NCBI GenBank assembly: GCA_034766995.1
Contig: CM068317.1
Coordinates: 30,516,001 to 30,580,000, forward strand
Length of the DNA: 64,000 nucleotides
Origin: Acanthacorydalis orientalis
Lineage: Eukaryota > Arthropoda > Insecta > Megaloptera > Corydalidae
Reading direction: 5' to 3'
A program made the translations under genes and the position numbers. Shown here one piece after another: positions 12,816-27,997 of this stretch; the first letter of the stretch is position 1, and every line of letters begins with the position of its first letter. The notes beneath the pieces were generated by a model, which was given only the letters and a program-made list of their open reading frames with translations, was not told the DNA's origin and did no database searches.

Positions 12816-15594
12816 ATGAAAAATGTGAAAATATCTCAAAAACTCAATAAATTAAAACAGTTAGTACTTAAACTACAGTTAACTTACAGTTCCTGTTTAT
12901 ATACTTTAGTGACAGATATACATTTATTACCATAAACTAATAATAATAAAAAATAATAATAATAGCAAAACTTATATATACACAAATAAAACTGGTTTTA
13001 ATTTACAGTGAAACAATCAATATATTATATATTTTTCATATTATACAGATGTATTTTACACAGACAAATAATTTTTTACAGGAATATTTATATGTTGAAT
13101 CTTTATATATCAAAATGAATAATTTAAGATACATTCATATAACTTTCATTGACACTGTCGTTTATTGCTCAATAATGGACGGTTCGATAATGATCCTTGA
13201 ATAAATTTAAAATAGAAATCATTAGTGGATTATGAGCTTGTATTTAAAAAAAAATCGAACGGAAAATTTGTTAAAAATTCATTATATTTAATATTTGGTA
13301 AAGAATGTCTATTGTGGCCCTTATGGAAAAATGGAAATAACAAAAAAATAAATTATTTAATTTCGTATATCGACTTATTAATAACGATTGATATCCGAAA
13401 TTGATAGAAATAGGTATTATAATATATTAGTCAAAAATGACTACATTAATCACATTTTTAGATATTTAAGTTAATAATAAACACTAAATATAGTTAAATA
13501 ATATTGAAATAAATAAATCACGATTTTTTTTTATTAAATAATTTCTGAATACCATTAGTTTTTAATACATTTTTTATTAGTTTAATATTTTTGTTAGAGT
13601 TTAAGTATAAAAATAAAATATTCATTAACACAGTTGTCTCGAATATTAATGGTTCTTATACTTTTTTAAAAAAAAAATAATTATGACAAAAGAAAATAAT
13701 ATAGTTGAATAATTATATATAATACAACAAACTCAATCTTTTTTATTGATATGCACAAACTTCGCACTTAATTTTTGAATTCAGTAATAAGTAACTCGTA
13801 TGTCACTTAAATCTCAGCAACTATAATATTTATTTGTATACCAATTGAGGTGACTATAATCAAGTCTATCATACTTAAGGACAAGAAATGTATTTCCTCT
13901 ATCCCTATGGAACAATATTTAAAATCCATTCTTGGGAAAAGCGTTTTAATGATATTTTATTATAGGGAGATATCTGAATTCGGATTCAATAAAAAGCGCA
14001 AATTTGAACAGTTATTATTAAAAAAATTAATGGTAGATATATAAAAATATTTGCTTCAGCGTTAACTTAAAATGTTTATACAATTTTATTGCAATGCATA
14101 AGTGAAATAAACTCTTATTTTCACCAAGAAAAAAACGTAACGAAAGGGTTAAAATACTGAATTGTTCAAAAGTGTACGACAAGTTTGAATTCTGTTTCAT
14201 AACATTTTTCAACTTTTTTAAAGAAATAACGATCACTCCTAAATAAAAAGTGAATTATTTTCAAGTACTACAAAATAATTTCAGTTAAAAAAGATCATCG
14301 AACCACTCATTATTAATAATAAACGACTTACATATATTGCTAAGAAACCATATATTTTCGGCCGGTATTATAACTGAACTCATATACTGAATTTTATACA
14401 AAAAGTAATTTCCAACCGGCGCAAAACCGCTGTGAATAAAATGATGACTAAAATTGATTATAAAATTGGACACCTTTATTCATTCAGTACCTTTATGTAC
14501 ATCAATTACGATAATATGAATTTGTTTTATAGTTGTATTTTGATTATAAATTTATTATTTTATAGATAAGTCACCGATACTCTCCTTTCACAATAAAAAA
14601 ACGTGAAAAATAATTTAAAGTGAAAAACAAATATAATTCTTAATTAATAAACCATTTGTCATTTAAAAATGTACTTTAAAAACTAAAGAAAATTAAAAAG
14701 ATTCCCTATGAATATGTACATATAAACTGTACAAAAATTCATAAGAACGATTTATTATAATATTTTATTAATGATATAAATTACAGTGTCCATTTTCCCT
14801 TTCAATCCGTTAGATTCATATTATTCGTCACGATTGGTTTCGATACTTGTGCTATCGATAAGTAGTTGTTATATTCATCTAGGTTTAGAATTCAACTCTA
14901 TCAGAGCCGAACTCGAAAACCAAAATAAATATAACTTCATTAATTAATGGTGTTACAAATTTTTAATTCAGTCATGATAAACAATACAAAGTATAGAAAT
15001 CTAAAAGAATAACATAGTTACAAGAAATTCATTCACAGGAATATAAATATAAAAATAATTATAATTGAAATTATATTATCAAAACAACATTAAGAATAAG
15101 AATTCAGTATATAGAATAATTTTATTCAAAGAACCTGCAATATTTTTTTATACATTATATATATATATATATATAGTATTGAAGTACTGTTTATTTGTAA
15201 TAAAAATAGTTTACAAAATTACAATCGTTGTGATTCTTCACAGGAAAAATATTTGTCTTATTCGTTTGCGATTTAATTCAGCTCTGTTATCGGTCGTTAT
15301 ATATGGTCTCTGTTTGTTACACATTTATCTGTGTTATAAATATAAATAATTACATATAAAAATGTGCGAAATTTATTTACAGTCAATAATATCAGTCGTT
15401 TTATTAAACAATTAAATCGACAATCACTTATTAAGTATAGTAAGAAAGAATAACAATTTGAAATGGAATTATTTCATAATAATATATGACTTTCTTTTGG
15501 AAATAAAATGATTGAATTCAAAATACGTAACAAATTCATAAAAACAAAGAAAAAATATTAATGTTTATAGCGTATTTTACAATTCTAGGCACTG

Positions 15595-15930
15595 ACCTCA
15601 TTCAATTTCATAAATGAATCACTTCCTACATGCCATTTTTTTAAATTAAAATTTTCAATAATTGTTGTGCATTTTAATCGTTTTTGCATATCTAGATAGC
15701 GATCCTATCATACTCATCAAGTGAAAATATATAAGAACCTAAAAGCCATTACAAGAAATGATTTTTCTTTGCTTCTAATCTCTCACATTAATAATATCGC
15801 CATCAAAAATTAAATAAATAGATAAAAATGACCAATAAACAGTAATTGAACATTTTAGTTTAAGAAAAAATGTTACCTTGTATGGGAAGTGATTCATTTG
15901 TGAAATGACTGATGATTTTTGTAAAGTAAT
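15595..15930. mobile_element. MITE-like family copy 4 with inverted ends
   Basis: Ends ATGAATCACTTCC and GGAAGTGATTCAT are inverted. Inside are GATAGCGATCCTATCATACT and GACCAATAAACAGTAATTGA. Confidence 0.5.
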
Positions 15931-16929
15931 GATGTAATTTGTTTTTATTCTATAATAATGATATATCTTTATTCTTCAATATCGAGAAATTATCTATTAA
16001 TAATCAATCAGAAATTATTTAATCCGTCAATTGGTTTCCAGTTATTTAAATAATAATAATGCAATTGAATTTTTCACTGCTTTTATTTTTTTATATACAT
16101 TTTCCAGATGATTTTTTTTATTTCTATCATTTTAACAATTAATATTTTTTGTTAAAAATATATCATTAATATTAAAGATTCATTTTAATAATTGAATAAA
16201 AATTGTCTTTAAAAAATAATAACATAAAAAAATAAATGAGAGAAAATGTCCATTACAAGGAACTTTTTCTTTTCATTCGTATTTATTTGTTCATTAGGCA
16301 TATACATGCTCTAAATAATATATATAGTTAATAATATAATAAAAAATTCATTATAAAAAAAATGAATTCGTATTTCACCACGACACAAAATGTATTTCTG
16401 AGCTTATATGTTCTCTAGGGTTAAAAATTTCAATTAATTTATTATTATTCATTAATAAATGGCTACAAGCTTTTTAGGCTCTTGTTCGATATTAAAAAGG
16501 AATAAATTATTTCTAAATTTCTCTCAGCGGCATGAATATAAACGTTCGATCCTTCTATTAAGTTAACAAAAAAAAAGAAAAAAAATCCCTTTAAAATATA
16601 TTGATTTTATTAACAATAAATACGTTAACTTTTTTCCTACAGATTTGATTTTTTTAACGGTCTGTGGATTTTCTAACTTGAGACCTTATCACCGATTAAT
16701 TCCTTTAATAATCGTTTCTTCATCGTCTCTTATTTGAAGGAAGATCTTGTATTAAAGTTCTCGATAGATAGTCTTTCTTTTACTCCTATCATACATATTA
16801 TTATAATTAATGAAATAAAAACATTAACTTTTTGACAAAGAATTGAATTTTGTTTATAATATTAATTAAATAAAAAAGGTTGTCATTGTTTTAAATTTCA
16901 GAAAATATAATGCACACGTCATAATACAG

Positions 16930-17145
16930 TTTTGGCAGTCTGGCTAAAGTCACCTTATAAATGAATTCTTTTCCATCCCACAAACTACAATGAAATACTT
17001 GTCAAAATTTTTCAATAAATAATTATTGACCATTTTTGATGACCAAAAATGATAACTAATGATTTATTGAAAATTTTTGATTAGAATTTTTTTTATAATT
17101 TGTGAGGTGAAATAAGAATTCATTTGTGAAAATAATGCTTTCGTT
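16930..17145. mobile_element. MITE-like family copy 5 with inverted ends
   Basis: Starts near GCAGTCTGGCTAAAGTCACC. Inverted subterminal segments (ATGAATTCTTTTCC and AATAAGAATTCAT) flank a palindrome around ATTGACCATTTTTGATGACC. Confidence 0.55.
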
Positions 17146-18204
17146 TTTCTTCGATTTTTCAAACAAATTTTAATTTTATACAAAAATATTAATGGATAAA
17201 AAAATAAATTAGGGTTTTGTATATTGTAAAATGAACAGTAAATAATTCTATAAAGGTGAATAATTCAGATAATAATTACAAGGTGGAAAAATATTCAATT
17301 TTTTAAAATTCTTTTCAGTTTTCTGATTGAAGCAAGTGTCGATTTAATTGTTTATATACGCGGCGTTGCTGAATCCTATTTTCTAATAAAACTAATTAAG
17401 ACAGTGATTTTAAATATAGTAGTGGCAGATTTTTATACAATTTTTCTACTAAATGTTTCTATACATAACTCTACATTCAAAACCCGATTTGAAATATAGA
17501 AAAACACATACACTTTCAGACACATTTTGGCGAAAAGTAAAATCAGCGGTCCATGCAAAAATGAATTTCGGTCTTGCAAAATTGAACAAAAAAAATATAT
17601 ATCATAAATATCAACACTTATATCTAATTCGTTTTATTTAAACAACCGTAATTAGTGAAAAAATAAGTAAACGGGTTGTTACATAATTTTAATTGTAGGC
17701 CTTTATAAAAATAGTTAAGATAACAACAAACAAAAAAAAAACACATGAAATTAATCACAAACTGTACAAATTTAATTGTTGAGGACGAAAATTATAAATA
17801 ATATCTGGATGTTGTATAAAAAAATGATAAAATTAAAATATAAACAATTTTAGGATTATTCTTATTAAAATTAACGGTTCTGCAGAAAATGATGATTTTC
17901 GAGAATAAAAAACTTTAATTAATTAAATAATGTGTATAAAAAATATTTGATGTCCAAAATTAAATGTTGTGGTTAGTCAAAATTTTACAGTTATATCGCG
18001 TAACGATATTAAAATTAAACACAAAAAAATAATTATTATGTCGCGATGTTAGAAATATACCTTCGCCTTTAGTATACGGTAACGGAAATTTAATGTGTAC
18101 AAATTTATCAATTATCTAAAAAAATTATCAAGTATTTCGCGTATGTTTAGGGCAGTCTTCGCCTTCATTTCTATTCTCTATTCGCCTTCATTTATTATTT
18201 ATAT

Positions 18205-18234
18205 ATGTTACATTTATTTATATAAATGTAACAT
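18205..18234. other. Inverted repeat ATGTTACATTTA
   Basis: 12-bp perfect arms separated by 6 bases; a duplicated TTCGCCTTCATTT lies just upstream. Confidence 0.7.
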
Positions 18235-20422
18235 GTGTTTCTTTTTTTAAACAAAATTTGTTCTTCTCTGCGAAAATCTACAATTGTCTCGAGAATTTCA
18301 AATCACCTCCGGTATTTTACGATTTTATGAAGTATTGATACATTATATATGTATATATAACAGATTTTATCTTCAAATTTAATTATTTCAACAGTATAAT
18401 TTATTAATTAATCATAAACTATCATTTTTGTACCAAAAATTATATAATTTTCAAATAATAATAATTTAATTAGTTGAAATAGTAGAATCTAATACATTAA
18501 AAAAAATCATTTACAAAAGTATCAAGTTAATAAACAATAAATTAAAAATACATATATTTAATCACATTTACCAGTCGAAACACTTCATTTTTTATTTGTA
18601 TAAGTATTTAATTTTTTATAAGTATTTAATTTTTTTTGTTAAAGTTATTGATGTTTCCTTTATAATTCGCACAGTCGTCCACTTGACATATTAACTATTT
18701 TACTTCAACTTTAAGTAGTTCATTTCTCTATTTATTGCATTAGATGAAGTTTTCAAAGTTCTGATAATTTTAATCAATTTAGTAAGAGCATAGCTGCAGA
18801 ATTTATTCTCTTTGTGGTTAAGTACTTTAAAATTTTATTTTTCGAATAGGTATTATAAACGTTGATTCATAATAATGCTTAGTTATTTTGAAACATTTAT
18901 ATTCTTGATTTATAGAGAGATTATATTGATTATTATTATTGAGAGATTATCATTCATTTATTATTAATTTGTGAGATTTTCATTTATATTTTTTATTAAC
19001 TTACTTAAATCTTTTTACGTTGAATATCACTTTTGTAGTTAATTACGGGCAAAAATATAAAGGCAATTAAACTTTTTAAACCATAAATAAAAATAAGTTT
19101 ACAGAAATATCAATAATAATAATAAATATAATTTTATTATGGACACTTTTTGTTCAAAAAAAATGATTATTTTGTTTGATATAGATTCCTAGTTACCAGT
19201 TCAATTTTTCCCAACTAAAAAACAATTTGTTTTTATGATTGATAACTGACAAATTAAAAATGTATTAAGTATATAATTTTCCTAAATTAAATATTCAATA
19301 ACTGACAATTTAGTTGTTTTTTTTTCAAAAAAGTACAGAAAAAAAATAAAAATTAGTAATGGAATTAATTTTTAGAAATATTATTAATACTGAAAATATA
19401 GGTACAAAATGATTTTATTAATTTATTATGATACTGATTCTCTTTAATTTTATATATCTCAATTTTGCAAATAAATTACATTTTTCAAAAAAAAATCATT
19501 TGTTTTTCTTATCTCACAGAATTGGATTAAAAAAGTATTAAGTATATAATGTTTCTAAATTTAATATTAAATAATATAGAATTTATATTTAAACAAAAAC
19601 TTCCACGGAAAAAAGCAATTTTAAATGTCAAAATGGAATCCATTTTACAAAAATATTATTAATAGAAAAGTAAATGTGTAAATGCTTTTATTATTTTTAT
19701 TATGGGAATCATTGTTCATATTTTATTAATTTTCATTTTAATTATTAAAAAAGAATATTAAAATGTTTGAGGTGTACGATGTGAATTTATTTACTGCATT
19801 TCTTTAAACTTCACATAAAATTATATACTATTTGTAAAAAAAAAACTTTCAGGGTTAGTGGTAAAAGTTTCCTTTACTTTATTTGGCTCATAATTAAGAA
19901 AAAATTTATGGAATATAATACTAAATTAATATCTATTCTTCCTAATGTTTTAAGTTTAAAAAAAAATAAAAATGTATATTGCTTATTTCTAATTTTTAAT
20001 TTGTATGCTATAAATTTCTAATCGAAATTCAATGTATTAAAAAATAGTATTTACATATTCATGTAAAATATATTTCTTCATGAAAATAGTTTAAAACCAA
20101 ATAAAATTAAATATTTTATTGTAACAATACTTCATAGAATCGTATATTGTAAATAATAAATACCATTAAAAAAATAATAATGTAGAAAAAAATAGTTATA
20201 AAAATAGATATTTTTATTATAAAGATCTATTTAAAACGACGCTTACAAACCGGATTTTTGTTTCAACAATACGTAAAAACGAATATATATTTATATATAC
20301 AAAAAAAAAAAAACGTAAATGGCACAAAAATATCCTATAGTTTCCTGCACAAGTTATAAATAACCCATATATAGACTTTTACACGGTTATATTAATAAAA
20401 TACACTAAATCCATATATATTT

Positions 20423-20464
20423 GAACTATTCGATAGATTTTTCTAGAAATTTAGCGAATAGTTC
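20423..20464. other. Inverted repeat GAACTATTCG
   Basis: 10-bp perfect arms around a 22-nt spacer that contains a TCTAGA palindrome. Confidence 0.65.
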
Positions 20465-20534
20465 AGACGAGCAGGGTATAAATACAATATATTCATATTT
20501 TGTTCAATCCACCTCATCTCATTTTATTTAAAAA

Positions 20535-20538
<4 letters not shown>

Positions 20539-20585
<47 letters not shown>
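20539..20585. repeat. (TA)n microsatellite
   Basis: Uninterrupted, about 23 units. Confidence 0.95.
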
Positions 20586-20588
<3 letters not shown>

Positions 20589-21007
20589 TAAATGTTAAAA
20601 CTTATTCGATTTTCGCGGCATTCGTGCAATTGTTTTTAATAATAATAAGAAGAGAAAAATCTTAAACTATTCTATTATTTATGAACAATCTGGCCGGATA
20701 GTGCTCCTTTTTTAAAACGATGTAATTATAGTGTTCGAAATAATTTTCATTTTTATAATTTTTCTTTTATGTTTCAATGTATTCTTGTGATATGTGCGCA
20801 TGTGTAATAGTAAATAATAAAAAAATGACACTTCGTGCGAGTTGAAATTAGGTTAGTTGTTTATTGTTGCATAAGTGAAACTTAATGTTACCGAATATTG
20901 TTTATTTTTATGAATTGCGTTGATTATTATCCATTGTATTTTAATATTATTATTATTGTACGTATTTTGTATAATGTACATTTCGCTGATTTTGTTTCAA
21001 ATTTAAG

Positions 21008-21137
<130 letters not shown>

Positions 21138-22749
21138 TAATTAAAGGAAGATCCTATTTAAAGATTAATCAACAATCATAGTGACATTTTCTTTACAATA
21201 ATAATATGTAAGTACCAAACAATCAACAATTAATTTTATTTATATATATTTAAATAGAAACATGTTTAGAAAAAAAATGACTGTCTGATTGTTAATATTA
21301 ATTAATAATTTAGTTTCATATTTTTCATAACCTTATTTTGTGGTATTAAAAAAATGTTTTACAATTCATTAACAAATAATATTTAAAGATCATAAAAAGA
21401 AAGTTTGTTTTATATAAAATTCTGTGCAATTCTATCTCTTGTCCGATAAAATTATTTTGAATGGATTGTAAAACATTTTTATACAAAAATGGACATGAAA
21501 TCAAAAGATGTTCGTCATAATTTCATATATTTTTACTTTCGGTACACGTAATTTGTTTTTATAAGTAAACGGTTGAAATGATTAATATTACATTACTAAT
21601 TGTATCATCACTAACTGTTATATCACAATGTATCAGATATTTAGTTTACTTCATATTTAATCTACTCAATGCATACGTGGAAAGATTTATACTTATTTTT
21701 GCTGTTGAATGTATGTAAGAATCTTAAATGTGTTTATATTTATTTTCATTTCATTTATTTTGAAATAGACCAGTTCAACAGTGCTTTTGATTAATTCACG
21801 TACGTAAACCAGATATTTGATATTTACTAATAACCTCAACTGTGTATAATTTGCATGATCGCAATAGTAAATACAAATATTTAGTCTTAAAAATATTTTT
21901 ATTTACAATACATTCCTTGCATAAAAGGCATGATTTTGACTTATATGAGAATTAAATATTTTTGTTGCAATTTTTAAACAAAATCATGCTTTAGGAACAA
22001 TCATTAACAAATAATGTTAATCGTTATCTTTTACTAATTATTTCTAATTGATTTTTCGAATTTTTTGTGTATGAAAATGGAGCGTTTGATAACATCTTGA
22101 TAAAATATTTTTCGAGTTTCAGACAGATTAATCAAAAAAATAGCGTTATCTTATTTTAAACATTATATGTTCATCAATCTTAAAAATACATATAAATAAA
22201 CAACGAATGTTAATCAAATAATTATAATAATAGACAGTTTTTGCCAGTACTTATTTTTAGAATAAATTAAAAATGTCTTATATCGTTTTCTTAAATATTA
22301 TCAATCAATTAAGAATAAATTGGACACTAATTATTTGATTGAAAATTCTGTTAATAAATTGTTTTTCTTAATAATTTTGAGATTGGTGAAATAGAAATAA
22401 GTTTTTATAAGATTTTTATTTATTTATAATCAATCCAACACTCTATTGTACGCCCTTCAGCTGTAAAATTATTCATTTGTTCACAATTTTTAAATATGTA
22501 TGTACTTTTATATATTCTAACTCAGTTGTACTCATTTATATTATCAAAAGAGATGTTAGAATAATTTTTGTTCAATAGGTTCTAAAATTGAGTAATATAC
22601 AGTTATCACTTAAATAAATAGTTGCGTTTATGTTATAAAAAAAGAAAGACAAACATGAAAAATATGAGAAAATTTCAAATTTATATTTCATAAGCATTTA
22701 TTTAATATTCTTTAAATATAAGTGTCAAATTTAACAAAAGACACTGTTA

Positions 22750-22785
<36 letters not shown>

Positions 22786-24187
22786 CATATTAGGTCTAAC
22801 TTTAAGTATATTTCCATAAAAGTGATAACTGTTTATTTTTCATTCTGATATATTTATAAATAAGTTTAAGTAAAAAGAAGTATTTTAATATTGTCAATTC
22901 AAGCAGATTATTAATACTTAATCATTCGTAGTTAGATTAAATGTTTATTGAGTATTAATACATTCACAGACATATTTTTTTCTAACCGAGCAGAGTCATA
23001 GTATTTTAGTTATTGCCATCTAAACACTTGGCGAATATGAATACAATTCAAAGAATATTCACTAAAATATATTGACTTTTTTGAATTTTATTTGACTATA
23101 TCAGAAAAATAGTTTAGTTCAATACTATAATGGATAATAACTATTATACTTCCAGTTATTTTTACAAATCATTATAGAAATCATTTTAATTGTGTAAAAA
23201 ATCATGTCTGTGAATATATTAATATATTTTAATTAAATATGTTTCGAGAAAATAATGTTCACAGTTTCTTTATTTTTTCATCATAGCAGTTAATTTTAAC
23301 TTATATAAAAATCAGACAGTCTAATGTGTAAAATTGAAATGAATTGATTTTATCTTTATGACAAGTTTCGATATATAAGAAAAAAACTGTTTAAAGAAAT
23401 TATAGAACATATAAAAAGAAATATCAAATATGAGTTAATTGTTCAGATTCACTAATAATTGTTGATTTATTTCTATTTCGAACTTTCTCTTCCGAACAAA
23501 ATTCATTATATTTCAGTAATTTTCAAACTATTTATCGAAATTTTTTTAACTTAAACAATCAGTAATTGAAGTGTTTTATTCAAAAACTATAACTTTTTTA
23601 TTACGATAAATAGGTAAACAGTATGTGTGCTATTATCAGGTAAAATTTAGATAACTACATCCCAGTTGTCTAAAATCTATTTGAAGACGATGCCGAAACT
23701 AGTAATAGAAAACAGAAATTTTAATGATTCAAAAAAACCATATGGACAAAGCATCAACTAAAATATAGGTATAAAAACATACAATAATAATTTTGTTCTT
23801 GACTTTATACTGAAAATAAAACGGATGAAAGTAAAATTTTTATCCCTGAAAAGTACTTTGTGAATAAAAAAATCATTGGATGTATTTATAACAAATAAGT
23901 CTATTAACATCATTCACTGATTATGTTAATAATTTTTAAATAATGACTAATGAGCAAAATAAAATATATCAAGTTATAATAAGATTTTATTTTTTAGTAC
24001 AAAGGTAAATAGTTTGAAAATTACTGAATGAATAAATAAATACAAATAAATCGCGAAACCGTATAATAATTTCCTACTTATGTATAAATATAATTTTCAT
24101 CAGCATAAATATTGTAGATAACTGTGATTTACCAACATTCAAGTAATACTATTCGTCTAAGTTGTATCGAATATGTTTTTTTTTTGT

Positions 24188-24227
24188 AGAATGTTTTCTT
24201 TATTTTCATTTCAATTGAAAACATTCT
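24188..24227. other. Inverted repeat AGAATGTTTTC
   Basis: 11-bp perfect arms with an 18-nt AT-rich spacer. Confidence 0.65.
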
Positions 24228-27200
24228 CAGGTAGCCAATATAAACAGACTATATTAAATATATATTTAAATAATACACAATAGAAACAAATGGGGAAAAC
24301 ATATAATGAATACACGTACATTTTATGTGCACAATTCTTTATAATATATAATTACTTATATATAACTAATATTATTCATACACTCAGCCAGTTTTTCAGT
24401 TCAGGCTATAAACTATTTGAATAAATAATTTCGATTTTTTTAAGTAATTATTGTAATTATGGTAACGTTTACTTTATTCGTAACTTGTTAAGATCGTTTC
24501 CATTTAAGCTCAGTTATGTGCTTAAAGTAAAAGAATAATAATTATTAATGTTCTTATTGTGTGATGATTTAAATATGTGAATGTTTATTACAAAAAAATG
24601 AACAAGAAATCGAAATTTTTATGTCGATTTGATGAATTTCCTTCTTGTATTGCATTTTTTTTTTAAAAAATGTTAACCTGTTTAAGGATAATCATTTTAC
24701 GTTTCAATGTTTCATTCCTATATTTTAAGTTTTAAACTTGTAATCAAAAATAGTTTAAAAAGATGCACAGAAACATGCACTATTTGTACATATTTTTTTC
24801 ATTTTTATAATTGAAGAATTGATTAATCTATGATTGAAATTCATCAGTAATCGTATTTTTTTTTCAACAAATAATAAAATTACAAATATAGTGTATTCTT
24901 CAGTTTTTCTGTACTGTTTTTGTGATGTAGTACTAAAATCAGTGAAAAATATTTTTCCGTCATTCTCCTATTGTCTGAATACTATTTTCCTTGTTTGAAA
25001 TAATTTTAAATGTAGGAAAATCCAAAATAAATATTCACATAACAAAAACAAAAATCAATTACACTTAATAAGAACTTACTAATTCGACAGATCAATAGTT
25101 GTGTTACAGTTCCTCTTAGTACATAAAGAATATTCTATGTTTATTTAAATGGTGAAGGTTATTAATTTAATACAATTTTTGAAGAGACATTCCTGCAAGT
25201 ATTACTAGCTCTTAAGTATTTTGTTTGTTTAAAAAGAAAATCGATTAAAATATGCGTTTTTTAAATTGAAAAGTTCCTTTAATTTAAGTAGTTATGATTT
25301 TCTTATTTAAATTTGTACCTAATTAGCATCCTTTCATTGTAAAATATCTGAATCACTTTATCGCTGAAAGATTAATTTATTATATTTTTGCCCTAATTTC
25401 AATAGTAGTATTAAAATAAACGGAGTCAGGGTAAAGAAATAAGTATAAAAAATTAGTGAAATACAATTCGGTTCGTTTCATAATTTATTTGTAAAAATAA
25501 AAATAAAAATGGAAAAATTACACACAAAATTATTTCAAAACCGTTCATTTTTTATTTGATATGATAAATCTTTGATTCATTTGAGATTTTCACTCGAGTA
25601 TATAGTTGATTTACATTCGAAACATGTTGGGCATTAGAATATAAATACATTTCGACGTATATTTATGTATAAAAATTTTGAAATGGATGGAGAAATGTTT
25701 TTCCATCTGTTCACAAAGTAGGAACGTATCCTTTGCATTGATGTATTATATACAAAATATATGATAACTAACAAAATTAATAAAAAAACACATTAATATG
25801 TTTAAAAATAATTTATTATTAAGTATAAATCAATTGATGCGATTGTTGCAATGGTTAAATATATATAATTGTAATAATGTGTCTGTTGCAACACGTTGTA
25901 AAATCTATAAATCGCCTCGTACTTAATTCGTTTTATTAACAGGGTATAATATTTATTTTTAAAAAAAGTATTTGTTCAAACTGGAATGGTTTTAGTGCTT
26001 AAAAACTGCTTGACATACATTTAAATTATATAAAAGTACAAATATATGATTTAATTTAAACATAAAACTTTATTTTACTTCATTGTTATAAAAGATATAT
26101 AAATATATATATAAAGTTTACTAATCATAAAACTATTTTTAAAAATATTTCATAAGAAATAAAGAATAAAATAGTTTTCACGAATTAAAAAATGATTCCA
26201 ATTTGTACAAATATGTTAAATACACAATAATATAGAATAATTATTGATATTTGAGTTAGGTTTTGAATAAAATATTGGATATATAAAACAATATGTGACA
26301 AGTACGAGGTGTAAAATAAAAATCATTAATATAACATGTACACATTGACTTTGTAAAGTGAGGTTCAATTATGACCTGTGGCGGAATTAAATCCTGTCAT
26401 TATGTTTTTCGGCGTTGCCGAAAAAACTGTGTATAAAAATTGTAGAGTTAGCACAAAAAAAATATAAATATATATATTATAATAAATGATAATGAGTAGA
26501 ATATTTGATATTAGTTAGGTTATAGTTTTTGATGATGTTAAAATAAAGCTTTGTGACATTAAACTGTGTTTCATTTTGAAATCCGTTGTATGATATTGAC
26601 ATTTTTAGTATTAATATACATTTGTTTCTCATTTAAAAAATATAAATAGTAAAATATATTATTTAAAAATGATTACCAAAATATTGTTATTTTGAAACTT
26701 AAAAACATTGTTTACAGATATAATCAACGTATCAATTGTATATCCAGATTGAACGTCTATTATTTTTTATTCTTCTCGTATGAATTTCAAATTCTATATC
26801 TGATTCTGTATGCAATATTTTCCTTTATGTCAGTTATGTTTAATTATTTCAATCTATATTCTATCGGTGAGATTTAATTAAGTTTCTCAAACAACACATC
26901 TTTGATAGTGCATTTCCATTGTTTTTACTCTGCTTATCCTTTGTTTTCACTGAATAGAACTCACTGCCGTATGTAATATTATAGCATTGCCCACAATGCA
27001 TTGTATATTTATTTACCTAACTGTTAAAGCTTCATGTGTCACCTGTGAATCGTAAAAAATAACGTCATGATTATGTAATCTACTGGCGAGTGAATGCTGT
27101 AGGTAAGCGAAATACTCTCTTTATACATAAGTCGAATTAAATCAATTTGAACAGTAGGTTTACTGAGTATCCATCGCAGAGTCTTAACTTTTTTTGCTTT

Positions 27201-27618
27201 TTCTCATTTCGTTTCACGATTTATCTTTCCTATACCTATAGATTTATATTTTCATAGCACATTTTATATATTTCCTGCGCATTTTTAGATTTTCTTTATC
27301 AAGTCATCAAAGGTGTTCTGTTTCTCGGTTTATCAAAATTTATACACAGCATTTATTCAACGATAGAATGAATTTTGATGATGGTTTTTTAATTGTTTAT
27401 TTTTTATACAATACGGAGTCATTAGAAATCGTTTCACCAAATAAGAAACTTATCATTAATTATATACTACTTTACTATGTTGTGTAACTAACTCGCATTA
27501 TTTGTCGTTTAATTCGGAAAAGCATTGTTATGTTTGCTGCATTCAACATTAACAGCAGGTTCTTATTCTATTTTTTTCTGTAAACTGATAATGTTATTTC
27601 ATTTGAATTTTTAGTTGT

Positions 27619-27928
27619 ATTAGGTACACAAATTAATTCGATGCCTTTTTTTGTAGAAAATGAATGTTTACGGAAAAATGGAATCCATTTCAATCTTCAA
27701 AATATACCCCATTATTTTGTATAACTTTGCTCCATCTGCCGAGTAACTGATGAATACTTTGTTGAAAAAAAGATGGCATGTTTTTTGAGTTTATGCCAAC
27801 TGCTTGGCCAAGATATATAGTTTTAAAATGTTAAGGTTGGCACTTTAAAATCTTAAGATGAAAAAATATTTTTATTTAAAACAGAGTTATGATTGATTCA
27901 ATCTAAAGGCACAGAATTACTTTTACAC

Positions 27929-27933
<5 letters not shown>
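27619..27933 (-). mobile_element. Deleted mariner copy, about 315 bp, related to the one at 55.6 kb
   Basis: Both ends carry related inverted termini (TTAGGTACACAAATTAATTCG at left; complement of AAAGGCACAGAATTAC at right). The right 130 bp, in reverse complement, closely match the 5' leader at 55570-55700, including AAGTGCCAACCTTAA. Then a short transposase C-terminus follows (IHQLLGRWSKVIQNNG-like). Most of the coding region is deleted, producing a MITE-like derivative that abuts a TA array. Confidence 0.65.

Positions 27934-27994
<61 letters not shown>
27932..27994. repeat. (TA)n microsatellite
   Basis: Immediately abuts the deleted mariner copy, consistent with insertion into or expansion at a TA target. 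Confidence 0.95.

Positions 27995-27997
<3 letters not shown>

Noticed and set aside
16525..16560. GTTCGATCC-like tRNA T-arm word
   Set aside because: No acceptor, D or anticodon stems can be formed around it.
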